A stretch of DNA of 64,000 nt from Engelhardtia mirabilis (GTDB lineage Bacteria > Planctomycetota > UBA1135 > GCA-002686595). Location of the stretch: assembly GCA_007751255.1 (NCBI GenBank), contig CP036296.1, positions 1,364,001 to 1,428,000 on the forward strand. Reading direction: 5' to 3'. The notes under the pieces were generated by a model. It worked only from the letters and a program-made list of their open reading frames with translations, did not search any database and was not told the DNA's origin. Every line of letters starts with the position of its first letter. The stretch's first letter is position 1. Shown here piece by piece: positions 18,985 to 28,022 of this stretch. The position numbers were made by a program, and so were the translations under genes.

Positions 18985-21603
18985 ATGACCACGCCCGACA
19001 TCACCGACCTCAGCCCCGAGCAGCTCAAGAGCGAGCTGTCGTGGCTGCGCGGCCTCGCCTCGCGCCTGGTGCGCGAGGCCGACGTGGCCGAGGACCTGGT
19101 GCAGGACACCCTCGTCGTCGCCCTCCAGCGACCCGGGGGCGGTCGGCCCTTCCTGGCCGGTGTGCTCCGCAACCTCTCCCTGCGCCGTGGGCGCGGGGAG
19201 GCGCGGCGGCGGGTGCGCGAGCGTCGGGGCGCACGGCCGGAGGCCGTGGACAGCGCCGCCGAGCTCGTCAAGGAGATCGCCAACCAACGGGAGCTCGTCA
19301 GCGCCGTGCTGCGCCTGGACGAGCCCTATCGGGAGACGCTCCTTCTGCGGTTCTACCGTGACCTCTCGCCCAAGCGCATCGCCGCGCAGTCAGGCGTCTC
19401 GGTCAACACGGTGAACAGTCGGCTCCAGCGGGGCCTGGCGCAGCTGCGCTCGGGTCTCGACGCGGAGTACGGCGACCGCCGGACGTGGTGCCTAGCCCTC
19501 CTGCCGCTGGTGGATCCTCCTCCGCCCCCGGCTTGGCCCATCGTCGGAGCCGTCACCGTGAAGACCACCCTCGCCGCCGCCGCCCTCGTCGCCGCCGTCT
19601 CGGCCGGCGTGTTGATCCCCCTGCTCTCCGGACCCGAGGAGGCGGCGACCGCGACCGGAGCGCTGACCGCGGATCTGGCTGTCGCCTCCGTGAGCCAGCC
19701 TTCGGTGCTCGACGGCTCCGAGCCCCTGCGTCCGGCGGACATGGAGCGTTCCGTCGGCGCGGGCCGCACGGCCGTCGTCCGCACCGGGCTCGCCGCGGCG
19801 GACGACGGGCAACCCCAGCCCGCCGCGACACTGGTCAACGTGCGCGGCCGTGTGGTCGACGTCGACGGCCTGCCCGTTGCGGGCGTCACGGTCTCCGCCC
19901 GCGCCGACGGACGCACCCAGCAGGCCACCAGCGGCGACGGCGGCGCCTTCGTGCTCGAGGCGACACCCGAGGACCAGGTCACGATCCGCGTCGAGGGCGA
20001 CGATTGGGTCGCCCTGCGCGAAGGCTTCTGGGATACCAGCCGGCAGTTCGAGCCGATCGTGCTCGTGGCGCGGCCCCTGGAGCTGGCCGGTCGCGTGGTG
20101 GACGTCTTCGGCACGCCGGTGGGGGAGGCCCGCCTCGACTACCGCCTGCCCTCCGACCTGACCACCCGCGTCGGCCTGGACCTGGACTCGACCGTCGAGC
20201 GCACCTGGCAGGCGCGCACGGATGCCGACGGTCGCTATCGGCTGAGCGCCGTGCCGCGGGTCGAGGGCGCCCTGGTGGGCGTCGTGCACACGGGCTACGC
20301 GGCGCGCTTCCTCGACGCGCCCCTTCGCTCGGCGGAGAACTTCGACGTGGTGCTCGAGCCCGACGCGATGCTCTCGCCCCTCGCCATCCGCGGCCGCGTG
20401 GTGGACGGAGAGGGGCGGCCGGTGGAGGGTGCCCTGGTCTCCCTCGGGGCGACCGTGGGCAGCACCGATCGCGTCGGCGTGTTCCAGCTCGATCCGGTGC
20501 GCGCCCTGGACACGAGTGTCTTGAAGGCCGCGCGCGCCGGCTTCCTGCCGGCCGCACTCCAGCGTCCGGGAGAGCCGTCGGACGATGACACCGGCTGGCC
20601 CTCCTTCACGACCCTGACCCTCGGCGGCGCGAGCCTCTCGATCGCCGGCGTCCTCGTGGACCAGGACGGCGAACCCGTCGCCGGCGCGCGGGTCTGGGTC
20701 GACGACGGTGAGCCCTTCGGCGCCGTCGGCGCCTACCCCTTGCAGCTCGAGGCGATCCTGGCCGGCGGCGCGCCGCCCGCAGACGGCTTCGGGATGCAGG
20801 CGCAGATGCCGACCGCCGACGGGGACGAGCGCTTCGGTTGGTACACCCTGCCCAGCGAGCCCGACGGCATGTGGTTCTACACCACCACCGACGCGGGCGG
20901 AGCCTTCGTGCTGGAGGGCTTGACCGACCGCGACTACACCCTCGCCGCAGTCCTCGACGAGCCCCTGGCGCGGGTCACCAGCGGCCCCTTCGCCGCCGGC
21001 AGCGAGGGTGTCGTGGTCGAGGTCGACGTGCCCGAGGTCCACACCACCCTGCGCGGCCGCGTGGTCGACGAGCGCGGCGAGCCGGTGTCCGACATCCGCC
21101 TGCAGCTCTACGAGATCACCGAGACCAAGCGCGCGCGGGTCCTGGGCGGCTCCACGGAGATGAACCTGCTGGTCTCCCAGATCCCCGAGGGCACCGACGA
21201 AGAGGGCCGCTTCGAGCTCCCCATGGTGCCCGTGGAGGGCGCGTACCTGTGGGCTACCGGCGACGGCATCCTGCCCACGCCGCGCTCGATCCCGGCCGAC
21301 GTGGATCCCGAGAACTGGGTGCTCGAGCTGCCCTGCCGGCGCCGGCTCCAGGTCGAGCTGGCCCTGTCCGAACGCGCCGACGGTTTCGAGGTCCTTGCCG
21401 CCGACGGCTCCCGCCTGCCGCTCTACGAGACCTCCGCCTCCGCCGCCCGCTCCACCTGGCGCGCCGCGATCGTCGAAGGCGTCTCGTCGATCCAGAGCGT
21501 GGGCCTGGCCGCCCGCACCCTGCGCCTGTGGAGCGGTGAGGAGTTGGTGGAAGAGGTCCCCGTGAACCTCTCGGCCGAGGGCGTCAACACCATCCGACTC
21601 TGA
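18985..21603 (+). CDS. ECF sigma factor fused to TM helix and CPR-like repeats (second copy)
   Basis: 872 residues from ATG 18985. Sigma-2 is near residues 12-65 (READVAEDLVQDTLVVALQR) and sigma-4 near 105-160 (SPKRIAAQSGVSVNTVNSRL). A hydrophobic helix lies at about 192-214 (TTLAAAALVAAVSAGVLIPLL). Five carboxypeptidase-regulatory-like repeats follow: GRVVDVDGLPVAGVTVSA, GRVVDVFGTPVGEARLDY, GRVVDGEGRPVEGALVSL, GVLVDQDGEPVAGARVWV and GRVVDERGEPVSDIRLQL. It has the same plan as the gene at 3522-6044 but the primary sequences differ widely, so the two probably control different genes. The sigma-2 segment is short and no ECF-type anti-sigma gene is adjacent. The inferred sensor is the extracytoplasmic repeat array. 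Confidence 0.88.
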   Translation: MTTPDITDLSPEQLKSELSWLRGLASRLVREADVAEDLVQDTLVVALQRPGGGRPFLAGVLRNLSLRRGRGEARRRVRERRGARPEAVDSAAELVKEIANQRELVSAVLRLDEPYRETLLLRFYRDLSPKRIAAQSGVSVNTVNSRLQRGLAQLRSGLDAEYGDRRTWCLALLPLVDPPPPPAWPIVGAVTVKTTLAAAALVAAVSAGVLIPLLSGPEEAATATGALTADLAVASVSQPSVLDGSEPLRPADMERSVGAGRTAVVRTGLAAADDGQPQPAATLVNVRGRVVDVDGLPVAGVTVSARADGRTQQATSGDGGAFVLEATPEDQVTIRVEGDDWVALREGFWDTSRQFEPIVLVARPLELAGRVVDVFGTPVGEARLDYRLPSDLTTRVGLDLDSTVERTWQARTDADGRYRLSAVPRVEGALVGVVHTGYAARFLDAPLRSAENFDVVLEPDAMLSPLAIRGRVVDGEGRPVEGALVSLGATVGSTDRVGVFQLDPVRALDTSVLKAARAGFLPAALQRPGEPSDDDTGWPSFTTLTLGGASLSIAGVLVDQDGEPVAGARVWVDDGEPFGAVGAYPLQLEAILAGGAPPADGFGMQAQMPTADGDERFGWYTLPSEPDGMWFYTTTDAGGAFVLEGLTDRDYTLAAVLDEPLARVTSGPFAAGSEGVVVEVDVPEVHTTLRGRVVDERGEPVSDIRLQLYEITETKRARVLGGSTEMNLLVSQIPEGTDEEGRFELPMVPVEGAYLWATGDGILPTPRSIPADVDPENWVLELPCRRRLQVELALSERADGFEVLAADGSRLPLYETSASAARSTWRAAIVEGVSSIQSVGLAARTLRLWSGEELVEEVPVNLSAEGVNTIRL

Positions 21604-21604
21604 C

Positions 21605-21640
21605 CGCACGGGGGGGCGCCGCGCGCCTCCCCCCGGTGCG
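21605..21640 (+). terminator. GC-rich hairpin after the second sigma fusion
   Basis: CGCAC followed by a run of seven G pairs with CCCCCC-GGTGCG, with one bulged base, around a short GC loop. It begins two bases after the stop at 21603 and ends 10 bases before the stop of the minus-strand gene at 21650, so it may serve both. There is no T-tract. Confidence 0.45.
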
Positions 21641-21649
21641 ATGCGTCGA

Positions 21650-22915
21650 TCACCGGCTCAAGCGGAAGCCCACCGAGAACACACTGTCGTCGTCCACGTC
21701 GAAGGGCAGCCGGCCGGTGGCGTAGCTTGCATAGACCCCCGACTCGTCGCTGAGCACGAACTGGAAGTAGTTGGAGGCGTCCAGATCGGCCGCGCTGACG
21801 CCGCTGCTCGCATCGAGTTCGTGATAGAAGCGGTAGTCGAGCGAGGCCTTGAGTGTCCGACCCTGGATCGTCCCAAAGGTCGACGTGTAGCCAACCTCGG
21901 CGCGCAAGCGCGGGTAGGGATCGGCGTCCTCGCCTGCGGCGCGCCGACCCAGGTCCTGGTCCGGGTCGACCAGGTCGAGACCCAGGTTGATCGCCGGGAA
22001 GGGACCCATGCTCGGAACGGGCTGGTCGTCGCCGGTCAGCCACCGCGTGAGCGCGAAGGGGTACTCGGCGAGGTTCCAAGCCGCGACGCCGGGATCGCTC
22101 GACCAGAGCTGGCCTCCAAGCTCGACACCGTAGACGGCTTGTCGATTGGTGAAATCCTGATCGCTCTCATGGCCCACGCGCAGGTCGCCGTGCCAGGCCC
22201 AGATCGACTTGTCGGGGGGCACCGCGGTCGGATTCTCGAGGACGAATCGCCTGAATTCAGGAGTCTGTGCGGCATCCAACGAGGTTAGACCGAGGTCGCT
22301 CGAGAGCTGCGAGATCAGCTCGTCCGCGTCAGCGCGGAGGTCGTACCGTTTCTCGACCGCATCGGGGTCTCCCGCTCTCGCGAGGCCGTCCAGCGTCTCG
22401 ATGCTTGTCGTTGTGCGACCGAAGTAGCTCGCTCGCAGAGACGCCTCAAGGAAGTCGAAGGGGTTCTGCCGCTGTTCAGTGAAGACCTGTCCGCGGGCAT
22501 CCAGCGAGAACGCTACGGCGGAGCGGCCGTTCGCGAGGGTCAGGGGATCGACGAGGTCCTTGTTCAGCTCGAAGCGCAGGCCGAGCCCGGACTCCCGGTC
22601 GGTGTCGCCTGGAGCTGTGGTGATCAGCTCCAGCTCGAGCCCTTCGAAGAGCCGGCTGAGGCGGCCGTTGGCCACCCCAACGAGCTCTTCGCGCAGCTCG
22701 TCGTCGATGACGTCATTGACCTCCTCGAGTGCACGGTCCGGCTTGGTGCCCTCGGCGTCGTCGCCGGGCTGCTGGAGCGGATCGATTCGGACGGGAGTGG
22801 CGGGGGCTGCAGCGGCAATTGGAAGGGCTTGCTGTGTTAGTCCGTTCGCTGCGGTGAAGGCCAGGGCGAGTAGAGCCCGGGTCGCCCCGAGGGGAGCGCA
22901 GTGCTGGGCGAACAT
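21650..22915 (-). CDS. Putative outer-membrane beta-barrel protein
   Basis: 421 residues from ATG 22915, opening with a signal peptide (MFAQHCAPLGATRALLAL to about residue 35). The rest alternates polar and hydrophobic residues like beta strands, densest at the end (EVGYTSTFGTI, LKASLDYRFYHELDA, FQFVLSDESGVYASYAT, VFSVGFRLSR). I cannot name a family; an outer-membrane porin-like protein is inferred, though it lacks a terminal aromatic residue. A Gly-poor linker rich in acidic residues follows the signal (about 40-75). The ATG overlaps the stop of the upstream Lys-tailed protein in a TGATG junction, so the two are made together. Confidence 0.55.
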   Translation of the reverse strand: MFAQHCAPLGATRALLALAFTAANGLTQQALPIAAAAPATPVRIDPLQQPGDDAEGTKPDRALEEVNDVIDDELREELVGVANGRLSRLFEGLELELITTAPGDTDRESGLGLRFELNKDLVDPLTLANGRSAVAFSLDARGQVFTEQRQNPFDFLEASLRASYFGRTTTSIETLDGLARAGDPDAVEKRYDLRADADELISQLSSDLGLTSLDAAQTPEFRRFVLENPTAVPPDKSIWAWHGDLRVGHESDQDFTNRQAVYGVELGGQLWSSDPGVAAWNLAEYPFALTRWLTGDDQPVPSMGPFPAINLGLDLVDPDQDLGRRAAGEDADPYPRLRAEVGYTSTFGTIQGRTLKASLDYRFYHELDASSGVSAADLDASNYFQFVLSDESGVYASYATGRLPFDVDDDSVFSVGFRLSR

Positions 22916-23361
22916 CAGTCGGCCTCCCGGCGCATCCTGTAGAGATCGTCCGCCGTGTCGGCGAGATCCTTGACGGTGCGGGTCCTGCCACTCTCGAGCA
23001 CCGAGAAGAGCTCCGAGATCGCCGAGCCGAAGTCGATCCCCGCCTCGTAGTGGGCACCGAGCCATTCCGTGAAGCGCTCGTCGATCCGCAGGGCCAGGGC
23101 CTTGGCGGCGGTTCGGCGGGAGCCGTCACCGACTTCGTTCCAGTACCGCAGAGCCGACAGCTTCGTCGCGCCCGCCTGGGCGAAGGGGGTATCGAGCCCC
23201 TCGAACTGACCGAGGAAACTGAATGTCGCCATGTAGGCAGGGACGTCCAGCCCCCAAGGACGAGCTTGCCTCCCGGCTCCAGTGCCGCCGCTCGATCCGC
23301 CGCTGTCGTCGGTGCCGCGGGGTGTCGTCGCCTTCTTCTTCGTCGCTCGCTTCTTCGCCAT
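22915..23361 (-). CDS. Small protein with Lys-rich N-terminal tail, unknown function
   Basis: 148 residues from ATG 23361, which has a strong GGAGG nine bases upstream. Residues 1-15 form a basic tail (MAKKRATKKKATTPRG) resembling histone H1-like or AlgP-type tails, followed by a Ser/Gly linker (DDSGGSSGGTGAG) and a helical domain (about 40-148: MATFSFLGQFEGLDT, ALALRIDERFTEWLGAHYEA, TRTVKDLADTADDLYRMRRE). I recognise no family. The tail could bind nucleic acid or acidic polymer. Its stop overlaps the next gene, a putative outer-membrane protein, which argues against a purely nucleoid role. Confidence 0.7.
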   Translation of the reverse strand: MAKKRATKKKATTPRGTDDSGGSSGGTGAGRQARPWGLDVPAYMATFSFLGQFEGLDTPFAQAGATKLSALRYWNEVGDGSRRTAAKALALRIDERFTEWLGAHYEAGIDFGSAISELFSVLESGRTRTVKDLADTADDLYRMRREAD

Positions 23362-23745
23362 CTCGTTCCTCCGTTGGATGGGGTGGTTACCCGTGAGAAC
23401 GAGATCCGTGGGGAGACCGGCGCGCGGACTTCCAACTTTCCTCCGAGCACCGCCGGGAGCACTGCTGCGGTGTTCGTCGCTGTTGGCGGTGCGCGGGCCC
23501 AACCAGGGCAGGTGCCGAGCCGCGGGGTCGCCGGCGCCGCACCGCTTGGGATTCGACGGTCCGCTGTTTCGCCCCCGCGGCACTTTTCTTTCCGGCCTCG
23601 CCTAGCCCGGGTGCCCGTCGTCCATTGCGCGCGGGCGCAAAATCGGGCCCTGCCAGGGGGGTTGTCGTCGCGCGGCGAGATGCTCGACTACTGGGGTAGA
23701 AGTCCCGCCGTCCCCGGCCTCGCCGCCCAGCTCGAAAGCCGCCCC
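23362..23745. other. Divergent intergenic region
   Basis: 384 bases between the minus-strand Lys-tailed gene and the plus-strand TPR operon, expected to hold both promoters. Short open frames exist but none shows a recognisable protein or a consistent coding pattern. I see no clear -35/-10 pair, riboswitch or repeat. Confidence 0.5.
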
Positions 23746-26700
23746 ATGTCGCTCGCCCTCGGCGCCCTCGCCCTCGGTCTCGCGTCCCTCGGAACCCCCG
23801 CGCCGCCCGATGCGGACGAGGACTACCAGTACCTGGCGGGCCTGGCCCAGCGAGGCCTGCACGAGCTGGTCGTGCCCGAGGCGCGCAAGTTCATCGGCGA
23901 GTACCCGAGCGACTCGCGCTTGCCCCAGGCGCGCTATCGCCTGGGCGACGCCCTCTTCGCCCTCGATCGCTTCGAGGAGTCCCTGGCCGAGTTCGAGCGC
24001 CTGGACCGGGTCACGGGCTTCGACCTGGCCTTCGAGGTCGACCTGCGCCGCGGCCAGTGCCAGCTCGAGCTGGGCCGGCCGGAGCTGGCGATCGAGCCCC
24101 TGCGCTCGGTGGCCGACGGGGGGCCGCAGTACCTGGACCGCTCGGCGACCTTCCTCTTGGCCGAGGCCCTCTTGCGTTCGGGCGACGCGGAGCGAGCCGA
24201 CCGGCGCTACGCCGAGGTGCTCGAGGACGGCGGCGGCGACCTGGCCGCCGACGCCTGGCACGGCCGCGTCTGGTGCGCCTTCGACGCCGGTCGCCACGCG
24301 GACTGCGCCGAGCGCGCGGCCGAGTTCTTGCGGCGCTTCGAGTCCGACCCGCGTGCCGACGAGGTGCGTTTCCTCGCGGCCGAGAGCGACCTGGAGCGCG
24401 GCCAGGCCGAACGCGCCCTGGCGGGCTTCCTGGCCGTGCGCAGCGGCGACCAGGTCGACGCCGCCCTGCGCGGGGCGGGCTTCGCCGCTGCCGCTCTGGA
24501 CCGACACGATGAGGCCGCCGGCCACTTCGCAGCCCTGCTCGAGCGCTTCCCGGACAGCCGCTTCGCCGCGGAGTGTGCCCTGCACCGCGGCATCGCCCTG
24601 TTGCGCGCGCAGCGCGTCGACCAGGCCCGCGGCGCCCTCGACGACCCGCGCGTGCCCGCCGGGGCCGAGGCCGAGTACTGGCGCGCTCGCGCCTCCGCCG
24701 CCGCCGCCGACCACGCCGCAGCCTTGAGTCACGCCGAAGCCGGCCTGCGGACCAGACCTGAGGGCGAAGTCGCGCGCCGGCTGCAAGTGGCGCGCGGCGA
24801 CGCGCTGTTGGCCTTGGGGCGCAACGCCGAGGCCGCCGACGCCTTCGAGGCCGGGGGCGGCGGCTACGCCCTCTACTCGGCGGCCGTGGCGCACCTCGAA
24901 GACGGGCGCGCCGAGGAAGCCCTGGCCCTGGCCCAGCGCGTCGCGGCGGGTGGCGGCGAGGAAGCCAGCGCGGCAGCGGTGTTGGTCGCCGAGGCCCAAC
25001 TGGCCCTGCAGCGCTTCGACCAGGCCGAGCAGTCCTTCGCGGCCCTGGTCCAGAAGGAGGGCGACGCCGCCGAGCGTGCGCGGCTCAGCGTGCGCTTGGG
25101 TTGGGCGCGCATGGGCCGGGGCGACGCCGCGGCGGCGCGCGAGGCCTTCCTCGTCGGGACGCGCGCGCCCGAGGGCAGCGACGTCCTGCCGGAGGCGACC
25201 TTCATGGCCGCGCGCTGCGCCGATGAGTTGGATCGCGGCGAGGAGGCCATCGACGGCTACGCGACCTTCCTCGAGCGCTGGCCTGCCGCTGGGCGACGCA
25301 CCGAGGCCCTGGTGCGGCTCGCGCGCTTGGTACCCGGCGAGGACGGTGAGCGGCTGCTCGAGAGCGCGGCGCGGGACGCGGGCGAGCTCGGCCTGCGCGC
25401 GCGCTTCGACCTGGCCGAGCGCCTCTCGGACCGCGGCGAGTTGGCGCTGGCGCGCGGGCACTACGCGGCGCTGGTGGGCGCGCAGATCGAGCGCGAGCTG
25501 CGCCAGAGCTCGACCTACGGCCTGGCTTGGTGCGAGTTGAATCTGGGCGAGGTGGCAGCCGCGGCGGCGAGGCTCGATGCCCTGGCACGCGAGCGCGATG
25601 TCGAGCCCGAGTTGAAGTCCTCGGCCCTCGAGCTGCTGGTCTGGGCCGCCCGCTCCAGCGGCGACGCCGCGGCGACGCGCGAGGCCTATGCACGCTTCGC
25701 CGCGACCAAGCCGGACGACGCGCGCCTCCTGGCCGCGGCGCGTTTGACTTCGGCCGCGCTCACGGAGGCCGGCGCGACCGAAGCGGCTCTGACCCTGCTC
25801 GGTGAGGCGAACCGCGGTTTGGCCAGCCCCGAGGCCAAGGCCGGTGCCCTGGTCGAGGCCGCGTGGGTGCGGCTCGACGCCGGCGAGGTCGAGCGCGCCG
25901 AGGCCGAGTTGGCCCAGGCGCGCAAGCTCGCGCCGGCGAACGCCTCCCTGGCCGAGGCGAGCTTCTTCGTGGGCGAAGCGCGCTTCGAGCGCGGCGAGGA
26001 CGAGGCGGCCGCGGCCGACTACGCCCTGGCAGCGCCGCACCTGCCGGCGGAGTTGGCCCCGGCACTGCTCTACAAGTGGGGCTTCGCCGAGCTGCGGCGC
26101 GGCAACAGCGCCGCGGCGGAAGCGCGCTTCGCGCAGCTCCTGGCCCAGCACCCCGACAGCGAATTGGTGGGGGAGACGCTGTTCCTCGTGGGTGAGGCGC
26201 GCTTCCGCGACGAGCGCTTCGAGCAGGCCATCGCGCCCCTCGAGCAGGTTCTGGCCGAGCACCCGCGGCACCAGGTCGTACCCAAGGCGCGCTTTCGCCT
26301 GGGCGTGGCCGCCTCCCGGGCCGGTCGTCACGAGCGCGCGGCGGAGGTGCTCGGCGAGCTCGCCCGCCGCAACCCCGACTTCGAGCACCTGGCCGAGGCC
26401 GACCTGTGGCGCGGCCGCTCGCTCGCGGCCCTGGCCCAGACCCGCGCCGCCCGCGCCTGTTTCGATCGCGTGATCGCTGCCGACGACGGCGTGCTCTCGG
26501 CCCGCGCGCGGATCGAACTCGGACGACTCGACACGGCCGCCGGCGAGCTCGACGCGGCCCTCTCGCACTTTCTGAAGGTGGCGGTGCTCTACGCCCTGCC
26601 CGAGGAAGTGGCCGAGGCCCTGTTCCTGGCGGGGCAGGTGCTCGAGGCCCAGGACCGCGCCGACCTGGCCAAGGCGCGTTACGTGGAAGCGAGCGAGAAG

Positions 26701-26763
26701 TACCCGCAGACAGCCTTCGGTGTGCGCGCGGCGGAGCGCCTCGCCGCCATGGGCTCGCGCTGA
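23746..26763 (+). CDS. 1005-residue secreted TPR-repeat protein
   Basis: From ATG 23746, chosen because a signal peptide starts there (MSLALGALALGLASLGTPA). Almost the whole protein is tetratricopeptide-like helical hairpins of about 34-36 residues; clear ones are near 25-60 (VPEARKFIGEYPSDSRLPQA), 65-100, 760-800 (GNSAAAEARFAQLLAQHPDS) and 800-870 (FEQAIAPLEQVLAEHPRH). The repeats resemble those of periplasmic YbgF/CpoB and BamD-type scaffolds (FLVGEARFRDERFEQAI). It is first in an operon with ExbB, ExbD and a TonB-like toroid protein, 23 bases upstream of exbB. The likely role is a periplasmic scaffold for that machine. Its Ala content is very high and no other domain is evident. Confidence 0.85.
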   Translation: MSLALGALALGLASLGTPAPPDADEDYQYLAGLAQRGLHELVVPEARKFIGEYPSDSRLPQARYRLGDALFALDRFEESLAEFERLDRVTGFDLAFEVDLRRGQCQLELGRPELAIEPLRSVADGGPQYLDRSATFLLAEALLRSGDAERADRRYAEVLEDGGGDLAADAWHGRVWCAFDAGRHADCAERAAEFLRRFESDPRADEVRFLAAESDLERGQAERALAGFLAVRSGDQVDAALRGAGFAAAALDRHDEAAGHFAALLERFPDSRFAAECALHRGIALLRAQRVDQARGALDDPRVPAGAEAEYWRARASAAAADHAAALSHAEAGLRTRPEGEVARRLQVARGDALLALGRNAEAADAFEAGGGGYALYSAAVAHLEDGRAEEALALAQRVAAGGGEEASAAAVLVAEAQLALQRFDQAEQSFAALVQKEGDAAERARLSVRLGWARMGRGDAAAAREAFLVGTRAPEGSDVLPEATFMAARCADELDRGEEAIDGYATFLERWPAAGRRTEALVRLARLVPGEDGERLLESAARDAGELGLRARFDLAERLSDRGELALARGHYAALVGAQIERELRQSSTYGLAWCELNLGEVAAAAARLDALARERDVEPELKSSALELLVWAARSSGDAAATREAYARFAATKPDDARLLAAARLTSAALTEAGATEAALTLLGEANRGLASPEAKAGALVEAAWVRLDAGEVERAEAELAQARKLAPANASLAEASFFVGEARFERGEDEAAAADYALAAPHLPAELAPALLYKWGFAELRRGNSAAAEARFAQLLAQHPDSELVGETLFLVGEARFRDERFEQAIAPLEQVLAEHPRHQVVPKARFRLGVAASRAGRHERAAEVLGELARRNPDFEHLAEADLWRGRSLAALAQTRAARACFDRVIAADDGVLSARARIELGRLDTAAGELDAALSHFLKVAVLYALPEEVAEALFLAGQVLEAQDRADLAKARYVEASEKYPQTAFGVRAAERLAAMGSR

Positions 26764-26786
26764 CCGACCGCAAGGGCGAAACGACC

Positions 26787-27584
26787 ATGACGATTCAGAC
26801 GATGACGATGCCGCTCCTCGCGCAAGGCGCTCCCGACGACCTCGAGTCCATGTTCGAGCTGGTCGTGGCGGGCGGTCCGATGATGGTCCCGATCGCGCTC
26901 TGCTCGGTCGTGGCCGTGGCCTATTCGGTGGAGCGTTGGTTGCGCTTCCGGCCGGGTCTCTTGGGTTCGCGGCGCTTCGGGCGCGACGTGGTCGCCGCCG
27001 TGCGCGAGGGCGGCGTCGAGGGCGGCCTGACCCTGGCGCGCTCCAAGCAGAGTCCCCTGGCGCGCATTCTCGCCCTGGCCCTCGAGCGCGCGGACGAGCC
27101 CTTCCTCGACCGGGAGAAGATGGTCGGTGACTTCGCCTCCAACGAGATCCGGCGCCTGGGCAACAACCTGCGCCCGCTGCTGCTCGTGTGGTTGATCGCG
27201 CCGCTGCTCGGTCTGCTCGGGACGGTGTGGGGCATGATCGAGGCCTTCGGCGAGATCGCCGGCAGCGCGGGGATCGGGCGTCCGGAGCTCCTGGCCAGCG
27301 GCATCTACCAGGCCCTGACCACCACCGCCGCCGGCCTGGCCGTGTCGATCCCCGCGGTGGTCTGCTACCACCACCTGCGCGGGCGGCTGGACGCCTTCGG
27401 CCGCCGGGTCGAGGACCACGCGCGCGATCTGGACGCGGCCCTGCGCGAGCGCAGGGCGGAGCTCGCCCCGGCCCCGGTGGTCGAGCGCAGCAAGGCCCCG
27501 AGCGCGAACGGCTCGGCTCACGAAGCGCAGACCGCCCAGACTCCGCCGGTGCCTGCATCCGTTCCCATCGGTACCGAGGCCTGA
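26787..27584 (+). CDS. exbB: ExbB/TolQ/MotA-family proton channel subunit
   Basis: 265 residues from ATG 26787. Three membrane helices: about 27-46 (GGPMMVPIALCSVVAVAYS), then a cytoplasmic domain with SPLARILALALERADEPF, then 130-152 (LLLVWLIAPLLGLLGTVWGM) and 178-200 (LTTTAAGLAVSIPAVVCYHH). The GLLGTVWGMIEAF and ALTTTAAGLAVSIPAV segments are the conserved ExbB/TolQ pore helices. With ExbD it forms an inner-membrane proton channel that energises a partner spanning the envelope. The C-terminal 40 residues are an Ala/Pro-rich extension not found in E. coli ExbB. exbD follows after 3 bases. Confidence 0.93.
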   Translation: MTIQTMTMPLLAQGAPDDLESMFELVVAGGPMMVPIALCSVVAVAYSVERWLRFRPGLLGSRRFGRDVVAAVREGGVEGGLTLARSKQSPLARILALALERADEPFLDREKMVGDFASNEIRRLGNNLRPLLLVWLIAPLLGLLGTVWGMIEAFGEIAGSAGIGRPELLASGIYQALTTTAAGLAVSIPAVVCYHHLRGRLDAFGRRVEDHARDLDAALRERRAELAPAPVVERSKAPSANGSAHEAQTAQTPPVPASVPIGTEA

Positions 27585-27587
27585 GCC

Positions 27588-28004
27588 ATGCAGATCGACG
27601 ACGGCCGAGGCGAGGAGGAGCTGCAGCTCAACCTGGCGCCGATGATCGACGTGGTCTTCCTGCTCTTGATCTTCTTCATGGTCGCCACGACCTTCGTGGA
27701 GCCCGAGAAGCAGATCGACCTCGAGCTGCCCCAGGCCGAGAGCGGTTCGGAGCCCGAGGAGCTGCCCGACGAGCTCTTGATCCAGGTCCTGCGCGACGGC
27801 CAGATCCTGCTCGGCACCGTGGAGCACACGCGCGAGTCCCTGCGCGCCGAGCTCGAGCGCACGGCCCGCGCGCGTCCCTCGACTCCGGTCACGGTGCGCG
27901 GCGACGAGGCCGTGGACTACGGACGCGTGGTGGGGGTGCTCGACCTCTGCCACTTGGTCGGATTGACCGACACCAGCCTGATCGTGCGCGAATCCGCTGA
28001 CTGA
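27588..28004 (+). CDS. exbD: ExbD/TolR-family protein
   Basis: 138 residues. The single helix near 17-38 (APMIDVVFLLLIFFMVATTF) carries Asp21, equivalent to the proton-carrying Asp25 of E. coli ExbD. The periplasmic domain (about 40-135) is acidic at first (EPEEL) and has the ExbD/TolR fold pattern (VTVRGDEAVDYGRVVGVLDL). It would pair with the ExbB encoded just upstream. It starts 3 bases after the exbB stop, and the TonB-like gene starts 18 bases after its own stop behind a GGAGG site. Confidence 0.93.
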   Translation: MQIDDGRGEEELQLNLAPMIDVVFLLLIFFMVATTFVEPEKQIDLELPQAESGSEPEELPDELLIQVLRDGQILLGTVEHTRESLRAELERTARARPSTPVTVRGDEAVDYGRVVGVLDLCHLVGLTDTSLIVRESAD

Positions 28005-28022
28005 GGGCCGCCGGAGGCATCC

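Noticed and set aside
23602-27558. 1318-codon minus-strand open frame across the TPR and exbB genes
   Set aside because: Antisense shadow of a strongly supported operon; low-complexity composition and no recognisable domain.
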